Shown in pieces: positions 16,658-25,481 of a DNA stretch of 41,201 nt. Made by a program: the position numbers and the translations under genes. The notes under the pieces were generated by a model. The model was not told the DNA's origin. It was given only the letters and a program-made list of their open reading frames with translations, and did not search any database. Location of the stretch: the NCBI GenBank assembly GCA_947074275.1, contig CAMTPA010000026.1, forward strand, positions 1 through 41,201. The letters are read 5' to 3'. The DNA comes from an uncultured Bacteroides sp. Its GTDB lineage: Bacteria > Bacteroidota > Bacteroidia > Bacteroidales > Bacteroidaceae. How positions within the stretch are numbered: the first letter of the stretch is position 1; every line of letters starts with the position of its first letter.

Positions 16658-19156
16658 TTATTCATTAACTAATACTTTTTGACTGAACACGTTTGTAGCA
16701 TTTTTCACAGTCACAATATACATTTTTGAAGCCGACAACACAATCGCCCCATTAGTATCATTTGCTTTTTCTTGATGCATCAACATACCGCAAGGAGTAT
16801 AAATAAGAATATCTGCTCCTAAGTCTACATTTTCATAAACCAGCCGATTGCCTGTCACCGTAAGTGTCACATCTTTTTTTTTATTCGATTGGCTAAGCCC
16901 CGTTTCTATATTTTGCTTACCCAATACCCAAGCATTCAGTTCGTCGAAGCTGGTCGTTCCGCCTTCGCTAAACACCTCTATATCGTTTGCAGTTGCATCT
17001 GTTGGAAACACTCGCAGCGAAAAAGCCCATTTGTCGTTTATAAAAACATCCATAATAGAATGATCGATAAACACATTCAGTTTACAACTATTTCCTTTCG
17101 CCATTCGTTCGGGCAGATATGCTTCGTAAAGCCCATCGAAAGAGCCTTCATCGTTTTTCCAACGATCGATGCCACGTGCATCTACTACCATTTTATTCAA
17201 CGCATAATCGTAGTATATTTCTACCGCTCTATCTTCTGCTTTAAACACCTTAAAGCCTACTTTTTCGGAATCACCTACTTTAAAATTTATCAAAAGCTCG
17301 ACAGAACGTCCATTCACAGGGTATAGATTTTGTTCATCTTCGAGCTGAATGTTGGCAGAGTGGTATTTCACACTGCTTCTTAAATCGGTCAATCCTGCAT
17401 AAGGCTTTTGATGAAGCGTGTTGTCATCGCCTATCGTTAACTCGCGTGGTAAACTAAATGTATGCGCCCAGCCAAGGGAATGGTTATATTCCGAACTCAA
17501 CTTATCGGGAACAATGCCAATAGCCACATAACTATTATCATTGAGCTTGCATAAAGAAGGAGATAACAGACCGTAACCATATTCGCTTATGCCACCAAGC
17601 TCCATCTCTTTGGGTTCATTCTGATAGGCAGGAAATGGATTGAATGTAGCGTCATCGTTGAGCGTACCAACCCAATATAATGTTTCTACCCCACGTCTAC
17701 TCTCTAAAGGAGTAACAACAAACAACCATTTTCCATCATTCATTGGCACGCACACAGGCATTTCCCAGTATCGCCCTGCTATTGCAGCATTTGTTCCTTT
17801 AAAGAACAGAGTACCATCATTGCTCCACGCTTTTGAATTTTTATCGTATTTATGAAGTGTGGCCGCCCCAACATTGTTTTGGCTTGCCCCTACAATCATA
17901 TAATGTTCGTTGTTGTGACTAAAAATATATGGATCACGAAAATCATCACTCAATCCTGCTGGTCGTTGTGAGATAAGAGGATTATCAGTTGTTTTGTCCC
18001 AACCTATCAGGTTGCCATCCGTGGGAACCGCAGAGGCGATGGAAGCTTTTGTATTGTCTACTGCCGTATAATAGATATAAGGCAAACCTTGTGTCAACTC
18101 CACATCTTTGTAAACACAGCCCGACCAGCAGCCCTTCACATCATAAACCTCAGATGGAGCCAATGCTATTTTCTGTTCATTCCATTCATATAGATTCTCG
18201 CTGCTTATATGCCCCCAATGCAATCTTCCCCAGTAAGGTCCATTTGCATTCTTTTGAAAAAACAGATGATACTCTCCTTCGTGAAACACCAAGCCGTGAG
18301 GTTCGTTTGTCCAAGCTGCCGCAGGCATACCATGATATTTGGGACGCAACAGGTCGTTTTCAAATCGCTTATCTGAGATATTGAGGATGGGAGTATTTTC
18401 TGGTAAAATATTGTCTAAATCATCGACAGCCAATGCCTTATTATAAATTTTTATCTCATCAACTAACCCATTTATCGTGTTCAACAAAAAAGGTCCACTT
18501 TTCACATCTGCAAAAGATTTTCCAATTATAAAATCCTCTTTTCCCAAAGAGATACTCCCATCCATATTCAATCGATTCTGACCTACCAACTCATTGTTAT
18601 TGTATAAGCTCACCATTTTGTTGGGAGCATCAACAACAGCAACCAAATAGTTCCATTGATACTTTGCAAGCTTGGAGCTGGCTGCGCAAGAAACTTTCCA
18701 TCCACTCAGATAAAAGTCAAAAACATAATCGCCCTGACTGCTTAGTGAGAATGCAAAACCACTTCTTTCATCATTATCCAAATTTCCGGCAATGTATGTA
18801 AATTCATTGCGGGCAAAGTCTGGATTCATCATAGGATACGTCTCCGCTGCATACCACAAAGAGAATGTTAATTCTTGACTGCTTAATGCTTCTACATTTA
18901 TTTTGGCAGGCACAAAAGAGGAATATCCGTCAAAGCGTAATGCTACACCCTCAACACCTTCTACATTTTCCGCCTCGAAACAGCCCAATACAGGAAATGA
19001 CTGGCCTGTTTTACTGTCAACAATATTCCCGTTATGCAGTTCCATCGAGAAGTGAGATACCAACTGGGCATAAACCGTAGTGGTAAAAGCGGTGGAAACA
19101 ATCAAAGCTGTCGCTATCAGAAGCTTTGCAACACATCGTTCTCTCATACCTGTCAT
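16658..19156 (-). CDS. Secreted LamG-GH32 protein with altered nucleophile motif and T9SS-like tail
   Basis: The 832-residue product has a signal peptide (probable cut after VYA, residue 30; an alternative start is Met4 at 19147) and no lipobox. A LamG/concanavalin-like domain spans about 31-255. A GH32 domain starts near 270 and a beta-sandwich follows to about 750. The last 75 residues resemble a T9SS type A sorting domain (ILIYTPCGMLMHQEK, then KMYIVTVKNATNVFSQKV). In the GH32 domain, RDP (407-409) and the acid/base Glu465 (YWEMP) are present, but the nucleophile motif reads WTNEPHG with Glu285 in place of Asp. It could be an active subfamily member, an enzyme with changed activity, or a binding protein. 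It occupies the slot of endo-levanase BT1760. Confidence 0.9.
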   Translation of the reverse strand: MTGMRERCVAKLLIATALIVSTAFTTTVYAQLVSHFSMELHNGNIVDSKTGQSFPVLGCFEAENVEGVEGVALRFDGYSSFVPAKINVEALSSQELTFSLWYAAETYPMMNPDFARNEFTYIAGNLDNDERSGFAFSLSSQGDYVFDFYLSGWKVSCAASSKLAKYQWNYLVAVVDAPNKMVSLYNNNELVGQNRLNMDGSISLGKEDFIIGKSFADVKSGPFLLNTINGLVDEIKIYNKALAVDDLDNILPENTPILNISDKRFENDLLRPKYHGMPAAAWTNEPHGLVFHEGEYHLFFQKNANGPYWGRLHWGHISSENLYEWNEQKIALAPSEVYDVKGCWSGCVYKDVELTQGLPYIYYTAVDNTKASIASAVPTDGNLIGWDKTTDNPLISQRPAGLSDDFRDPYIFSHNNEHYMIVGASQNNVGAATLHKYDKNSKAWSNDGTLFFKGTNAAIAGRYWEMPVCVPMNDGKWLFVVTPLESRRGVETLYWVGTLNDDATFNPFPAYQNEPKEMELGGISEYGYGLLSPSLCKLNDNSYVAIGIVPDKLSSEYNHSLGWAHTFSLPRELTIGDDNTLHQKPYAGLTDLRSSVKYHSANIQLEDEQNLYPVNGRSVELLINFKVGDSEKVGFKVFKAEDRAVEIYYDYALNKMVVDARGIDRWKNDEGSFDGLYEAYLPERMAKGNSCKLNVFIDHSIMDVFINDKWAFSLRVFPTDATANDIEVFSEGGTTSFDELNAWVLGKQNIETGLSQSNKKKDVTLTVTGNRLVYENVDLGADILIYTPCGMLMHQEKANDTNGAIVLSASKMYIVTVKNATNVFSQKVLVNE

Positions 19157-19236
19157 TTTTAAAATGTATTTTATCTATGTTTTTTATCAAATTTCACAAC
19201 CAGAGCCAGCCTATTATTCATTAAGCCAATTGAGTG

Positions 19237-19303
19237 TGCTGGCAAAGCCTTGCCAGCTTGGTAGATAGGACTTGCCAACACGGTAGGTAGGCCTATCTAC
19301 CAA
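19237..19303. repeat. 67-bp palindromic repeat element, copy 2, inside the fructan operon
   Basis: It matches 33353-33419 at 59 of 67 positions without gaps. It contains two hairpins. GCTGGCAA (19238-19245) pairs with TTGCCAGC (19250-19257) around AGCC. TTGGTAGATAGG (19258-19269) pairs perfectly with CCTATCTACCAA (19292-19303). It lies in the 172-bp gap between the DUF4960 and LamG-GH32 genes, so it is transcribed in the operon mRNA. Confidence 0.88.
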
Positions 19304-19328
19304 CGTGACTCACGAGGTTTAAGTCAGC

Positions 19329-20498
19329 TCAATTTCCTAAGTAACGTAAAGTGTTGGCTGTCATCAACTCAATGCTGTGTTGATAGGCATTAACTCCACT
19401 ATTTTGATTCCATTCATAAGCTGCCAATCCTATCGCTACACAACGACCTTTGTAGGATGTAGTTGGATTAAACTCCACCATACCAGCACAACACCAGTCG
19501 GTCACGTGTCCCCAAGTGGCCAATACCACCGCATTGTTTTCCTGTTGAAAAGCCAATACTACGTTTTGCAAATCAGGATACAATCCAGGAAATCCATAAG
19601 AGTTCAAATCCCACATACAGTTGTGATCTTCTCTATCACCCGGCCCAATCAATGGAAAAGTAGAATGGTCGTATTGGCTTGATTTTTCCAAGCCATTAAA
19701 TATGGCGTGTCCTTGTTGGTCGTACTCCAAACCGATATTTGCATTAATAGTCCAAATATCTGTACCGCTACCACCATTGCCATCACCAAAAATACCGGGT
19801 GCTCTATTTTCGGCAATACGTCCCAATGGTACCAATAGCTGAGTGGCGTGATTGGAAAGAAACAAATTGCCTCCATCTTTATAGAAATTTGCCAATGCAG
19901 CAATAGCATCTTCTGAAATGATAGTTGCTGGAAGATTCTGCCAGCCAAAACCTATCCCCACACGGTCGATGTGAATCCAAATGGTGCTAAACTCACTCAA
20001 ATCAATACTTGTAAGCATAGATGGAGTTATCAATTCACCATTCGAATATTCACCCTTGAACCAGCTTAAAGAGACACGTTCATCATCATCTTCAACCAAA
20101 GCCTCATCTTCGTAAGCCATCAAATAGCCTATTTTTTCCGAACTATCTCCTTGTACAGTGGTGCGTACAGTCATACCAGTAGATATAACTCCTTCGGCAT
20201 ATTTCAACTTCACGGTAAAAGCCAGTTCTTTGTTCAAGGCCACCCGCTCGAAAGTATAATCAGTTATCGCTTTATTCACATCAATAACAGCATCGCTGTT
20301 GCATTGCAACGTCACACCCACTATTTGATTGGATTGAGGAAGTGTCCACGAAAGCTTTACGTCTCTTCCATCTACGCTATACTCCAAGTTGTACACAGCA
20401 TCAACAAGCGGTGCCTGTGTGTACTCTACACTGTTGCACGCTGCCATCATCAGGTTCAAGCATATTATCAGCAGCAATTTATTTATATGTGTATTCAT
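19329..20498 (-). CDS. DUF4960 surface glycan-binding lipoprotein
   Basis: A 389-residue lipoprotein (MMAAC, Cys21) with an Ig/FN3-like domain at about 33-130 (AVYNLEYSVDGRDVKLSWTLPQ) and a C-terminal domain from about 140 that resembles DUF4960. It sits directly downstream of SusD, as does BT1761 in the B. thetaiotaomicron levan PUL, which binds levan at the cell surface (known for that protein). No catalytic motif is visible. The C-terminal domain has a flavodoxin-like or glutamine-amidotransferase-like flavour (IDLSEFSTIWIHIDRVG, GGNLFLSNHATQLLV), probably reused for binding. It is 31 bp after the SusD gene; the following gene is unusually far off (172 bp) because of the repeat element. 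Confidence 0.88.
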   Translation of the reverse strand: MNTHINKLLLIICLNLMMAACNSVEYTQAPLVDAVYNLEYSVDGRDVKLSWTLPQSNQIVGVTLQCNSDAVIDVNKAITDYTFERVALNKELAFTVKLKYAEGVISTGMTVRTTVQGDSSEKIGYLMAYEDEALVEDDDERVSLSWFKGEYSNGELITPSMLTSIDLSEFSTIWIHIDRVGIGFGWQNLPATIISEDAIAALANFYKDGGNLFLSNHATQLLVPLGRIAENRAPGIFGDGNGGSGTDIWTINANIGLEYDQQGHAIFNGLEKSSQYDHSTFPLIGPGDREDHNCMWDLNSYGFPGLYPDLQNVVLAFQQENNAVVLATWGHVTDWCCAGMVEFNPTTSYKGRCVAIGLAAYEWNQNSGVNAYQHSIELMTANTLRYLGN

Positions 20499-20529
20499 TA
20501 TTATACTAATTTAAAAAGGTTTTCAACTA

Positions 20530-22170
20530 TTAATCGTACAAGCCACCAGAGTTTTCCACTTCATCTTTTGGAATTGGAAGATAAATTTCATTGGCGTTTA
20601 TCTCCGCATCTTTGTAGTAAGGTCTGAGTGTTTCTTCATCGCGCATATATTTACTAATTACGCTAACAGCCTCTCCCCATCTCACGAGGTCGAACCAACG
20701 ATGTCCCTCCATTGCAAGCTCTATGCGTCTCTCCATACGCAAAGCTTTTCGGGCATAAGCTTGATTCCAAGAAGTAGCAGGATACAAACTTACTTTATAG
20801 TTTGTAGTCATTGGGCTTATTTCTACTGGCACATAATAAGGGTCAATACTGCGAATAGTCTTTTCGCGTACGGAATTGATAAGTACACGTGCTCCATCTA
20901 AGTTTTGTTGCTCGGCAGACTCTATCAAAGCCTCTGCTCTCCACAAAAGCACATCGGCATAGCGAATGATGCAGAAGTTCAAACTTGATGCACCCCACGG
21001 AAATCCTTGAACCATATCAGACGAGTTGGGATCAATCATACCTTTTTTACCTGAGTATTCGCCATAAATATCATACGCTCTACACCAGTTCATATTGTAG
21101 GTATATCCTCTAAAAGGAAGTCCGATTCGCCCTACGGTAAAATCCAAACGCGGATCGACATTACCCGTATAAGCAGTATTTACGTTCACCGAATTAAAAT
21201 CGTCTAAATAAGGAAGCCCGTTATCGTCTGTTCTAAAAGCATTTACCAGATTTTGACTTGCAACAAAGAAATCGTCACCACTACCAAACAAGTTACCGTC
21301 CGAATAGGTGGTATTCAGCAAATTGCCCCAGTTGATATGAGCATTGTTGTTGGCAGTAGAAAACTGAATTGCCATCACAGACTCTTTTTGATTGTTGAAA
21401 GCTATTTTAGACATATCGAGGTAGTTGTCGTAAAGCTGATATTTGCCACTATTTATCACAAAGTCAGTATTAGTTATCACACTCTTCCAGTCTCTGGTTT
21501 CCGCCCCCAACTTAGCCAGATAAGCAGCAGCCACGTATTTATTGAATCGTCCAGCCTGAGTTTGGTTTTCGGGCAAGTTATCCCACGCATATTGGAGGTC
21601 TTCTTTTATAAATTCAAAGATTTGCGCACGTGTAAACTCGGTAGAACTTACCACATTCGGGTCGGCATATTCTGTGAAATAAGGAATACGTTCAAATATG
21701 CGAATCAAATCGAAATAGAAATGGCCTCTAAGCAACTTTAGTTCAGCCATAAAAGACTCCTTCCCAGCAACCGACGATTCATTGACAGCTTGCATCGCTT
21801 TATGAACACGCGATATAGCGTAGTAGTTATTCTTCCACTTGTTTACTCCCGTAGGGTTATCGCTTGTAAGATTGGATATTTCGAGTTGATGGATAGAAGC
21901 CTCCATCGAAATGCCACCTCCACCTTTATAAGCATCGTCCGAGCGAACATCGAACACCCAATTTGACACAGGGGCAGTAAACGATTCATTATTTCCAAAG
22001 AAGTGTCCTTCAAGCCCAGCGTAGGCTGCTGCCATTAATCCTTCAATTGATTCATTATCTACTTGGTCGGAAGTAAACTCACCATATGGACTTTCATCTA
22101 AGAAGTCGGCACAAGAGGTGAAAGCGCCCAACAGACAAGACATAATTATTAATTTATTATAGAATTTCAT
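20530..22170 (-). CDS. SusD-family surface glycan-binding lipoprotein
   Basis: The 546-residue product has a lipobox (GAFTSC, Cys20) and the SusD/RagB fold: CADFLDESPYGEFT at the mature N-terminus, tetratricopeptide-like helices through the first half (AISRHKAM-like region; ELKLLRGHFYFDLIRIFERIPYF) and the C-terminal signature RKALRMERRIELAMEGHRWFDLVRWGEA. It would close as a lid over the SusC channel and hand fructan oligosaccharides to it. It begins 23 bp after the SusC gene. The ligand is inferred from the GH32, fructokinase and DUF4960 neighbours. Confidence 0.96.
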   Translation of the reverse strand: MKFYNKLIIMSCLLGAFTSCADFLDESPYGEFTSDQVDNESIEGLMAAAYAGLEGHFFGNNESFTAPVSNWVFDVRSDDAYKGGGGISMEASIHQLEISNLTSDNPTGVNKWKNNYYAISRVHKAMQAVNESSVAGKESFMAELKLLRGHFYFDLIRIFERIPYFTEYADPNVVSSTEFTRAQIFEFIKEDLQYAWDNLPENQTQAGRFNKYVAAAYLAKLGAETRDWKSVITNTDFVINSGKYQLYDNYLDMSKIAFNNQKESVMAIQFSTANNNAHINWGNLLNTTYSDGNLFGSGDDFFVASQNLVNAFRTDDNGLPYLDDFNSVNVNTAYTGNVDPRLDFTVGRIGLPFRGYTYNMNWCRAYDIYGEYSGKKGMIDPNSSDMVQGFPWGASSLNFCIIRYADVLLWRAEALIESAEQQNLDGARVLINSVREKTIRSIDPYYVPVEISPMTTNYKVSLYPATSWNQAYARKALRMERRIELAMEGHRWFDLVRWGEAVSVISKYMRDEETLRPYYKDAEINANEIYLPIPKDEVENSGGLYD

Positions 22171-22193
22171 ATTTCAGTGTTTTTGTAATTAGA

Positions 22194-25100
22194 TTAAAAC
22201 TGCAAATTGATTCCTATCGAAAAAGTTCTTGCTATTGGATAAGGTGCCGTATCGACTCGTGCGCCATAACCCGAAAGTGGCAATTCAGGATCTAAGCCTG
22301 AATATTTGGTTATTGTAAACACATTCTCTACTTGTCCAAACACGCCCAAACTGTTTATACCAATTTTATTAATCAATCGCGAAGAAAAATCATATCTCAG
22401 CTTGATGTACTTCATCTTAAAATACGAACCATCTTCTACAAAGTAGGTAGACATTCTTGTTTCATTGTTATTGTCTACTACTGTCAACGCCGGTACAGTG
22501 GTGTTGGTATTATCAGGAGTCCAAGCTTGAAGCACAGAAGTGCTACGATTAGTGCTTGTTCCACCAAAAGTCATAAAATCCAACTGACGTTTGGTTGTGT
22601 TGTATATATCAAAACCAAAGTCGCCCGTAAAGAAAGTGCTCAGCGTAAAATTTTTATATTTGAAGTCCAAATTCAATCCCATCGAGAAATCAGGGTTAGG
22701 GTCACCAATGATACATTGATCTTTTTCATCCACCATTCCATCACCATTCATATCTCTATACTTCAATCTACCTACACCTTTGCCTTGTTGCGTAGCGTGG
22801 TTGCGTACCTCATCGTCGTTTTGGAAAATACCATCTACTACATAGCCGTAATAAACCCCCATTGGCTCTCCTTCAATCAAGCGATAATCTCCTCCGATGA
22901 ACTTAACGAAGCTATTAAGTTTCTCTACTTCATTTTTATAATGTGATAGGTTTAACGAACCGCCCCAAGAAAAATCGCCATATTCTGGGCTTCTATAATC
23001 TATCATTATTTCAAAACCTCTATTCTTCATACTACCCGTATTGGTCCACATAGAAGCATTTTCGCCAGCTACCGAAAGAGTAGGAGGAATAGTGAGCATA
23101 TCTTTTGTATTCTTTACGTAATAATCGAAACTAAAATTTAGTGTGTTGTTCAAGAAACCCATATCAATACCAACATTTGTTTGCGTAGTAGTTTCCCATT
23201 TCAGGTTTCGATTGCCATTAGACGATACAATGATTCCCGCCAAAGCGTTGTTCCCATTTGCGTTCAGATCGTAGGCTCCATTTCCTATATCATATCTGTA
23301 TGTGCTATAATAAGCGTAATTGTTGCTGATAGCCGAGTTACCAGTTTGCCCCCAACCTGCTCTTAGTTTCAGATTACTAACAAAATCTACATTCTCAAAA
23401 AATGCCTCTTCCGAGATTCTCCAAGCACCCGAAAAAGCTGGGAAAACACCTGTATTATGATCTTTGTGCAATCGAGAAGTGGCATCTCTACGAATAGTTG
23501 CCGAAAACAAATATCTATCATTCCAATTGTAGTCGGCTTTTGCAAAAAGCGAGAAAAGCTTCCAAGTAGATTTGCCACCACCATTGGTTTGTGTTCCTTC
23601 ACCTGCATCAATCACCATATAACGATCGTCCTCGAACATATAACCATCTCTGAAAGCCGAAAGACCTTGATATTTGTAAGAGATAGCCTCTGTGCCCAAC
23701 AATACATTCAGATGATGTTTCTTAATATCAAGGTTGTAATTGGCAGTATTTGTCCAAGTCCATGTATCACCTTGTCCGTAAGCACGCGATACTGAGTTAT
23801 TATCAGACTCTTGAATTTTACGATTCAACGCTTGATTGAAGAATTGTATGTGCTCAATACCTAAATTGGTTTTAAGGCTCAAGCCTTTTACTGGAAATAT
23901 TTCTAAATAAGCATTTCCAAAGATTCTCCAACTCTCGTTCGAGTTGTCACGACCGTTATACAATTCGTGTGCTGGATTGGCTATATCCGAATTGGCAAGT
24001 ATCAAAGGGTTGGTAAAGACACCATCAGCATCTCTCACAGGAATAGCTGGATGCTGACGCATTGCACCATAAGGAATGCCACGGTCGCTTTGTGTAGAAT
24101 AGCCTAAATCATTCCATTTAGCCACCATCAGGTTCTCGCCAACTTTCACATACTTAGAAATATTGTACATAGAGTTGACACGTGCTGAATAGCGTTCAAA
24201 ATAACTATGTTTCATCAAACCGTCTTGATTGACGTAGTTTAGCGAAAACATCATCGATCCTTTTTCACTGCTATTCATCACACTTGCAGCATAGTTTTGC
24301 GTCCAGGCTGGTTTATATACAGCATCTTGCCAGTTGGTGTTGGCAGATTTCACTTTTTGCTGACCGTCCAAATACTCTCTCAATACAGGTGTTGAGCCAT
24401 TGCCATAGAAAGGATGACTTGGAGTTAGACCTGCATTCAAATTGGCAGTCCAGTAAGCCTCTCCCCACTGCTGAGCATTGAGCATATCAAACTGCTTCAT
24501 TACCGTTTGATAACTTCCTGTTATATCTACATTAACCGAAAGTTTGTTCCCACGCCCTTTTTTGGTTGTTATTATAATCACTCCATTTGCCGCACGCGAA
24601 CCATATATAGAAGCAGACGAAGCGTCTTTCAGTACTTGAATCGATTCAATGTCCCCAGAGTTCAGTGTATTTAGATTTTCGGTAGTAGGTACACCGTCAA
24701 TAACATAAAGAGGATCATTTCCATTCATTGTACTCATACCACGTATCCTTATCGAAGTGCCACCACCGCCAGGTGCTGCATCAGTACTGATTTGAACTCC
24801 AGCTACTTTGCCTTGCAATGAGTTCAACACGTTTGGATTCGATTCGCTGCTTGGCTTTTTCATATCAACCACAGACACCGCTCCTGTTAAATCGACTTTA
24901 CGTTGGGTTTGATAACCCACAACCACCACTTCTTCGATGTTTTGAGTATCTTCCAACAATGCTACCCTCAAGCTGGGTGCAGCATTTAGTGTTTGAGTAA
25001 TATAGCCGATATACGACACCATAACCTGAGCTTTACCGTTGTTTAAGCTCAAGGTGAAATTGCCATCCAAATCGGATACTGTCCCGTTGTTGGTTCCTTT

Positions 25101-25247
25101 TTCAATAATAGTAGCTCCGATAATAGGTTCATTATCGGCATTCGATACAACCTTACCTTTTATGATTGTATGCTGAGCAAAGGAGGAAACTCCCATTAGC
25201 ACAAATACAACTAATGCGTAGATTCGTAGGTAATTGTTTTCCGACAT
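22194..25247 (-). CDS. SusC-family TonB-dependent outer-membrane transporter
   Basis: The product from the ATG at 25247 has 1017 residues. It has a signal peptide ending in SSFAQ, a carboxypeptidase-like regulatory domain (KGKVVSNADNEPIIGATI), a TonB-box/plug region with the SusC signature YVIDGVPTTENLNTL and SIYGSRAANGVIIITTKKG, and a large beta-barrel ending in FSIGINLQF. It imports fructan oligosaccharides using TonB energy. An in-frame ATG at 25349 would add 34 residues with no signal-peptide character and lies upstream of the candidate promoter, so I reject it. This is the first gene of a seven-gene operon reaching 12683, with gaps of 23-47 bp except for the repeat-bearing 172-bp gap. 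Confidence 0.96.
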   Translation of the reverse strand: MSENNYLRIYALVVFVLMGVSSFAQHTIIKGKVVSNADNEPIIGATIIEKGTNNGTVSDLDGNFTLSLNNGKAQVMVSYIGYITQTLNAAPSLRVALLEDTQNIEEVVVVGYQTQRKVDLTGAVSVVDMKKPSSESNPNVLNSLQGKVAGVQISTDAAPGGGGTSIRIRGMSTMNGNDPLYVIDGVPTTENLNTLNSGDIESIQVLKDASSASIYGSRAANGVIIITTKKGRGNKLSVNVDITGSYQTVMKQFDMLNAQQWGEAYWTANLNAGLTPSHPFYGNGSTPVLREYLDGQQKVKSANTNWQDAVYKPAWTQNYAASVMNSSEKGSMMFSLNYVNQDGLMKHSYFERYSARVNSMYNISKYVKVGENLMVAKWNDLGYSTQSDRGIPYGAMRQHPAIPVRDADGVFTNPLILANSDIANPAHELYNGRDNSNESWRIFGNAYLEIFPVKGLSLKTNLGIEHIQFFNQALNRKIQESDNNSVSRAYGQGDTWTWTNTANYNLDIKKHHLNVLLGTEAISYKYQGLSAFRDGYMFEDDRYMVIDAGEGTQTNGGGKSTWKLFSLFAKADYNWNDRYLFSATIRRDATSRLHKDHNTGVFPAFSGAWRISEEAFFENVDFVSNLKLRAGWGQTGNSAISNNYAYYSTYRYDIGNGAYDLNANGNNALAGIIVSSNGNRNLKWETTTQTNVGIDMGFLNNTLNFSFDYYVKNTKDMLTIPPTLSVAGENASMWTNTGSMKNRGFEIMIDYRSPEYGDFSWGGSLNLSHYKNEVEKLNSFVKFIGGDYRLIEGEPMGVYYGYVVDGIFQNDDEVRNHATQQGKGVGRLKYRDMNGDGMVDEKDQCIIGDPNPDFSMGLNLDFKYKNFTLSTFFTGDFGFDIYNTTKRQLDFMTFGGTSTNRSTSVLQAWTPDNTNTTVPALTVVDNNNETRMSTYFVEDGSYFKMKYIKLRYDFSSRLINKIGINSLGVFGQVENVFTITKYSGLDPELPLSGYGARVDTAPYPIARTFSIGINLQF

Positions 25248-25302
25248 TTGTAATAGTTTTAAAGTTAATAATAGACGATAAGATTCATGAACTTTGTCGA
25301 TG

Positions 25303-25332
25303 CAAAAATACGTCTTGTGTTTGTGTGGCAAA
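25303..25332 (-). promoter_or_regulatory. Candidate promoter of the fructan operon
   Basis: On the minus strand, TATTTTTG (25303-25310) is a -7 box and TTTG (25329-25332) lies 18 nt upstream as a -33 box. The start codon at 25247 is about 55 nt downstream. A second TAnnTTTG match (25329-25336, TATATTTG) overlaps the -33 box and is an alternative. Confidence 0.6.
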
Positions 25333-25334
25333 TA

Positions 25335-25403
25335 TAACAAATGTTTCACACATCCCTAATTTTGTAACATTGCATCAAATGTTATAGCTTATGTAACAAA
25401 TGT
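25335..25403. promoter_or_regulatory. Candidate HTCS operator: phased TAACA repeats upstream of susC
   Basis: TAACAAATGT occurs exactly at 25335-25344 and 25394-25403, with TAACATTGCA at 25365 between them. The three starts are 30 and 29 bp apart, close to three helical turns. An inverted form, TATAACAT on the minus strand, lies at 25379-25386. The block lies just upstream of the -33 box, where an AraC-type HTCS activator would bind. Function is inferred. Confidence 0.45.
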
Positions 25404-25418
25404 GCTATTTGTTGCAAT

Positions 25419-25457
25419 AAAAAAAAGCCTCACATCGCATTGTGAGCGATGTGAGGC
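25419..25457 (-). terminator. Intrinsic terminator of trxB
   Basis: GCCTCACATCGC (25427-25438) pairs perfectly over 12 bp with GCGATGTGAGGC (25446-25457) around a 7-nt loop. On the minus strand it is followed by eight T residues (A-run at 25419-25426). It ends the ftsK-lolA-trxB transcript 24 bp after the trxB stop and insulates the fructan operon. Confidence 0.93.
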
Positions 25458-25481
25458 CAATACAACGAAAGATTGTACTCT

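Noticed and set aside
25248..25349. Upstream start giving SusC 34 more residues
   Set aside because: The added residues have no signal-peptide character, the ATG lies upstream of the candidate -33 box, and the ATG at 25247 is followed by a normal signal peptide.
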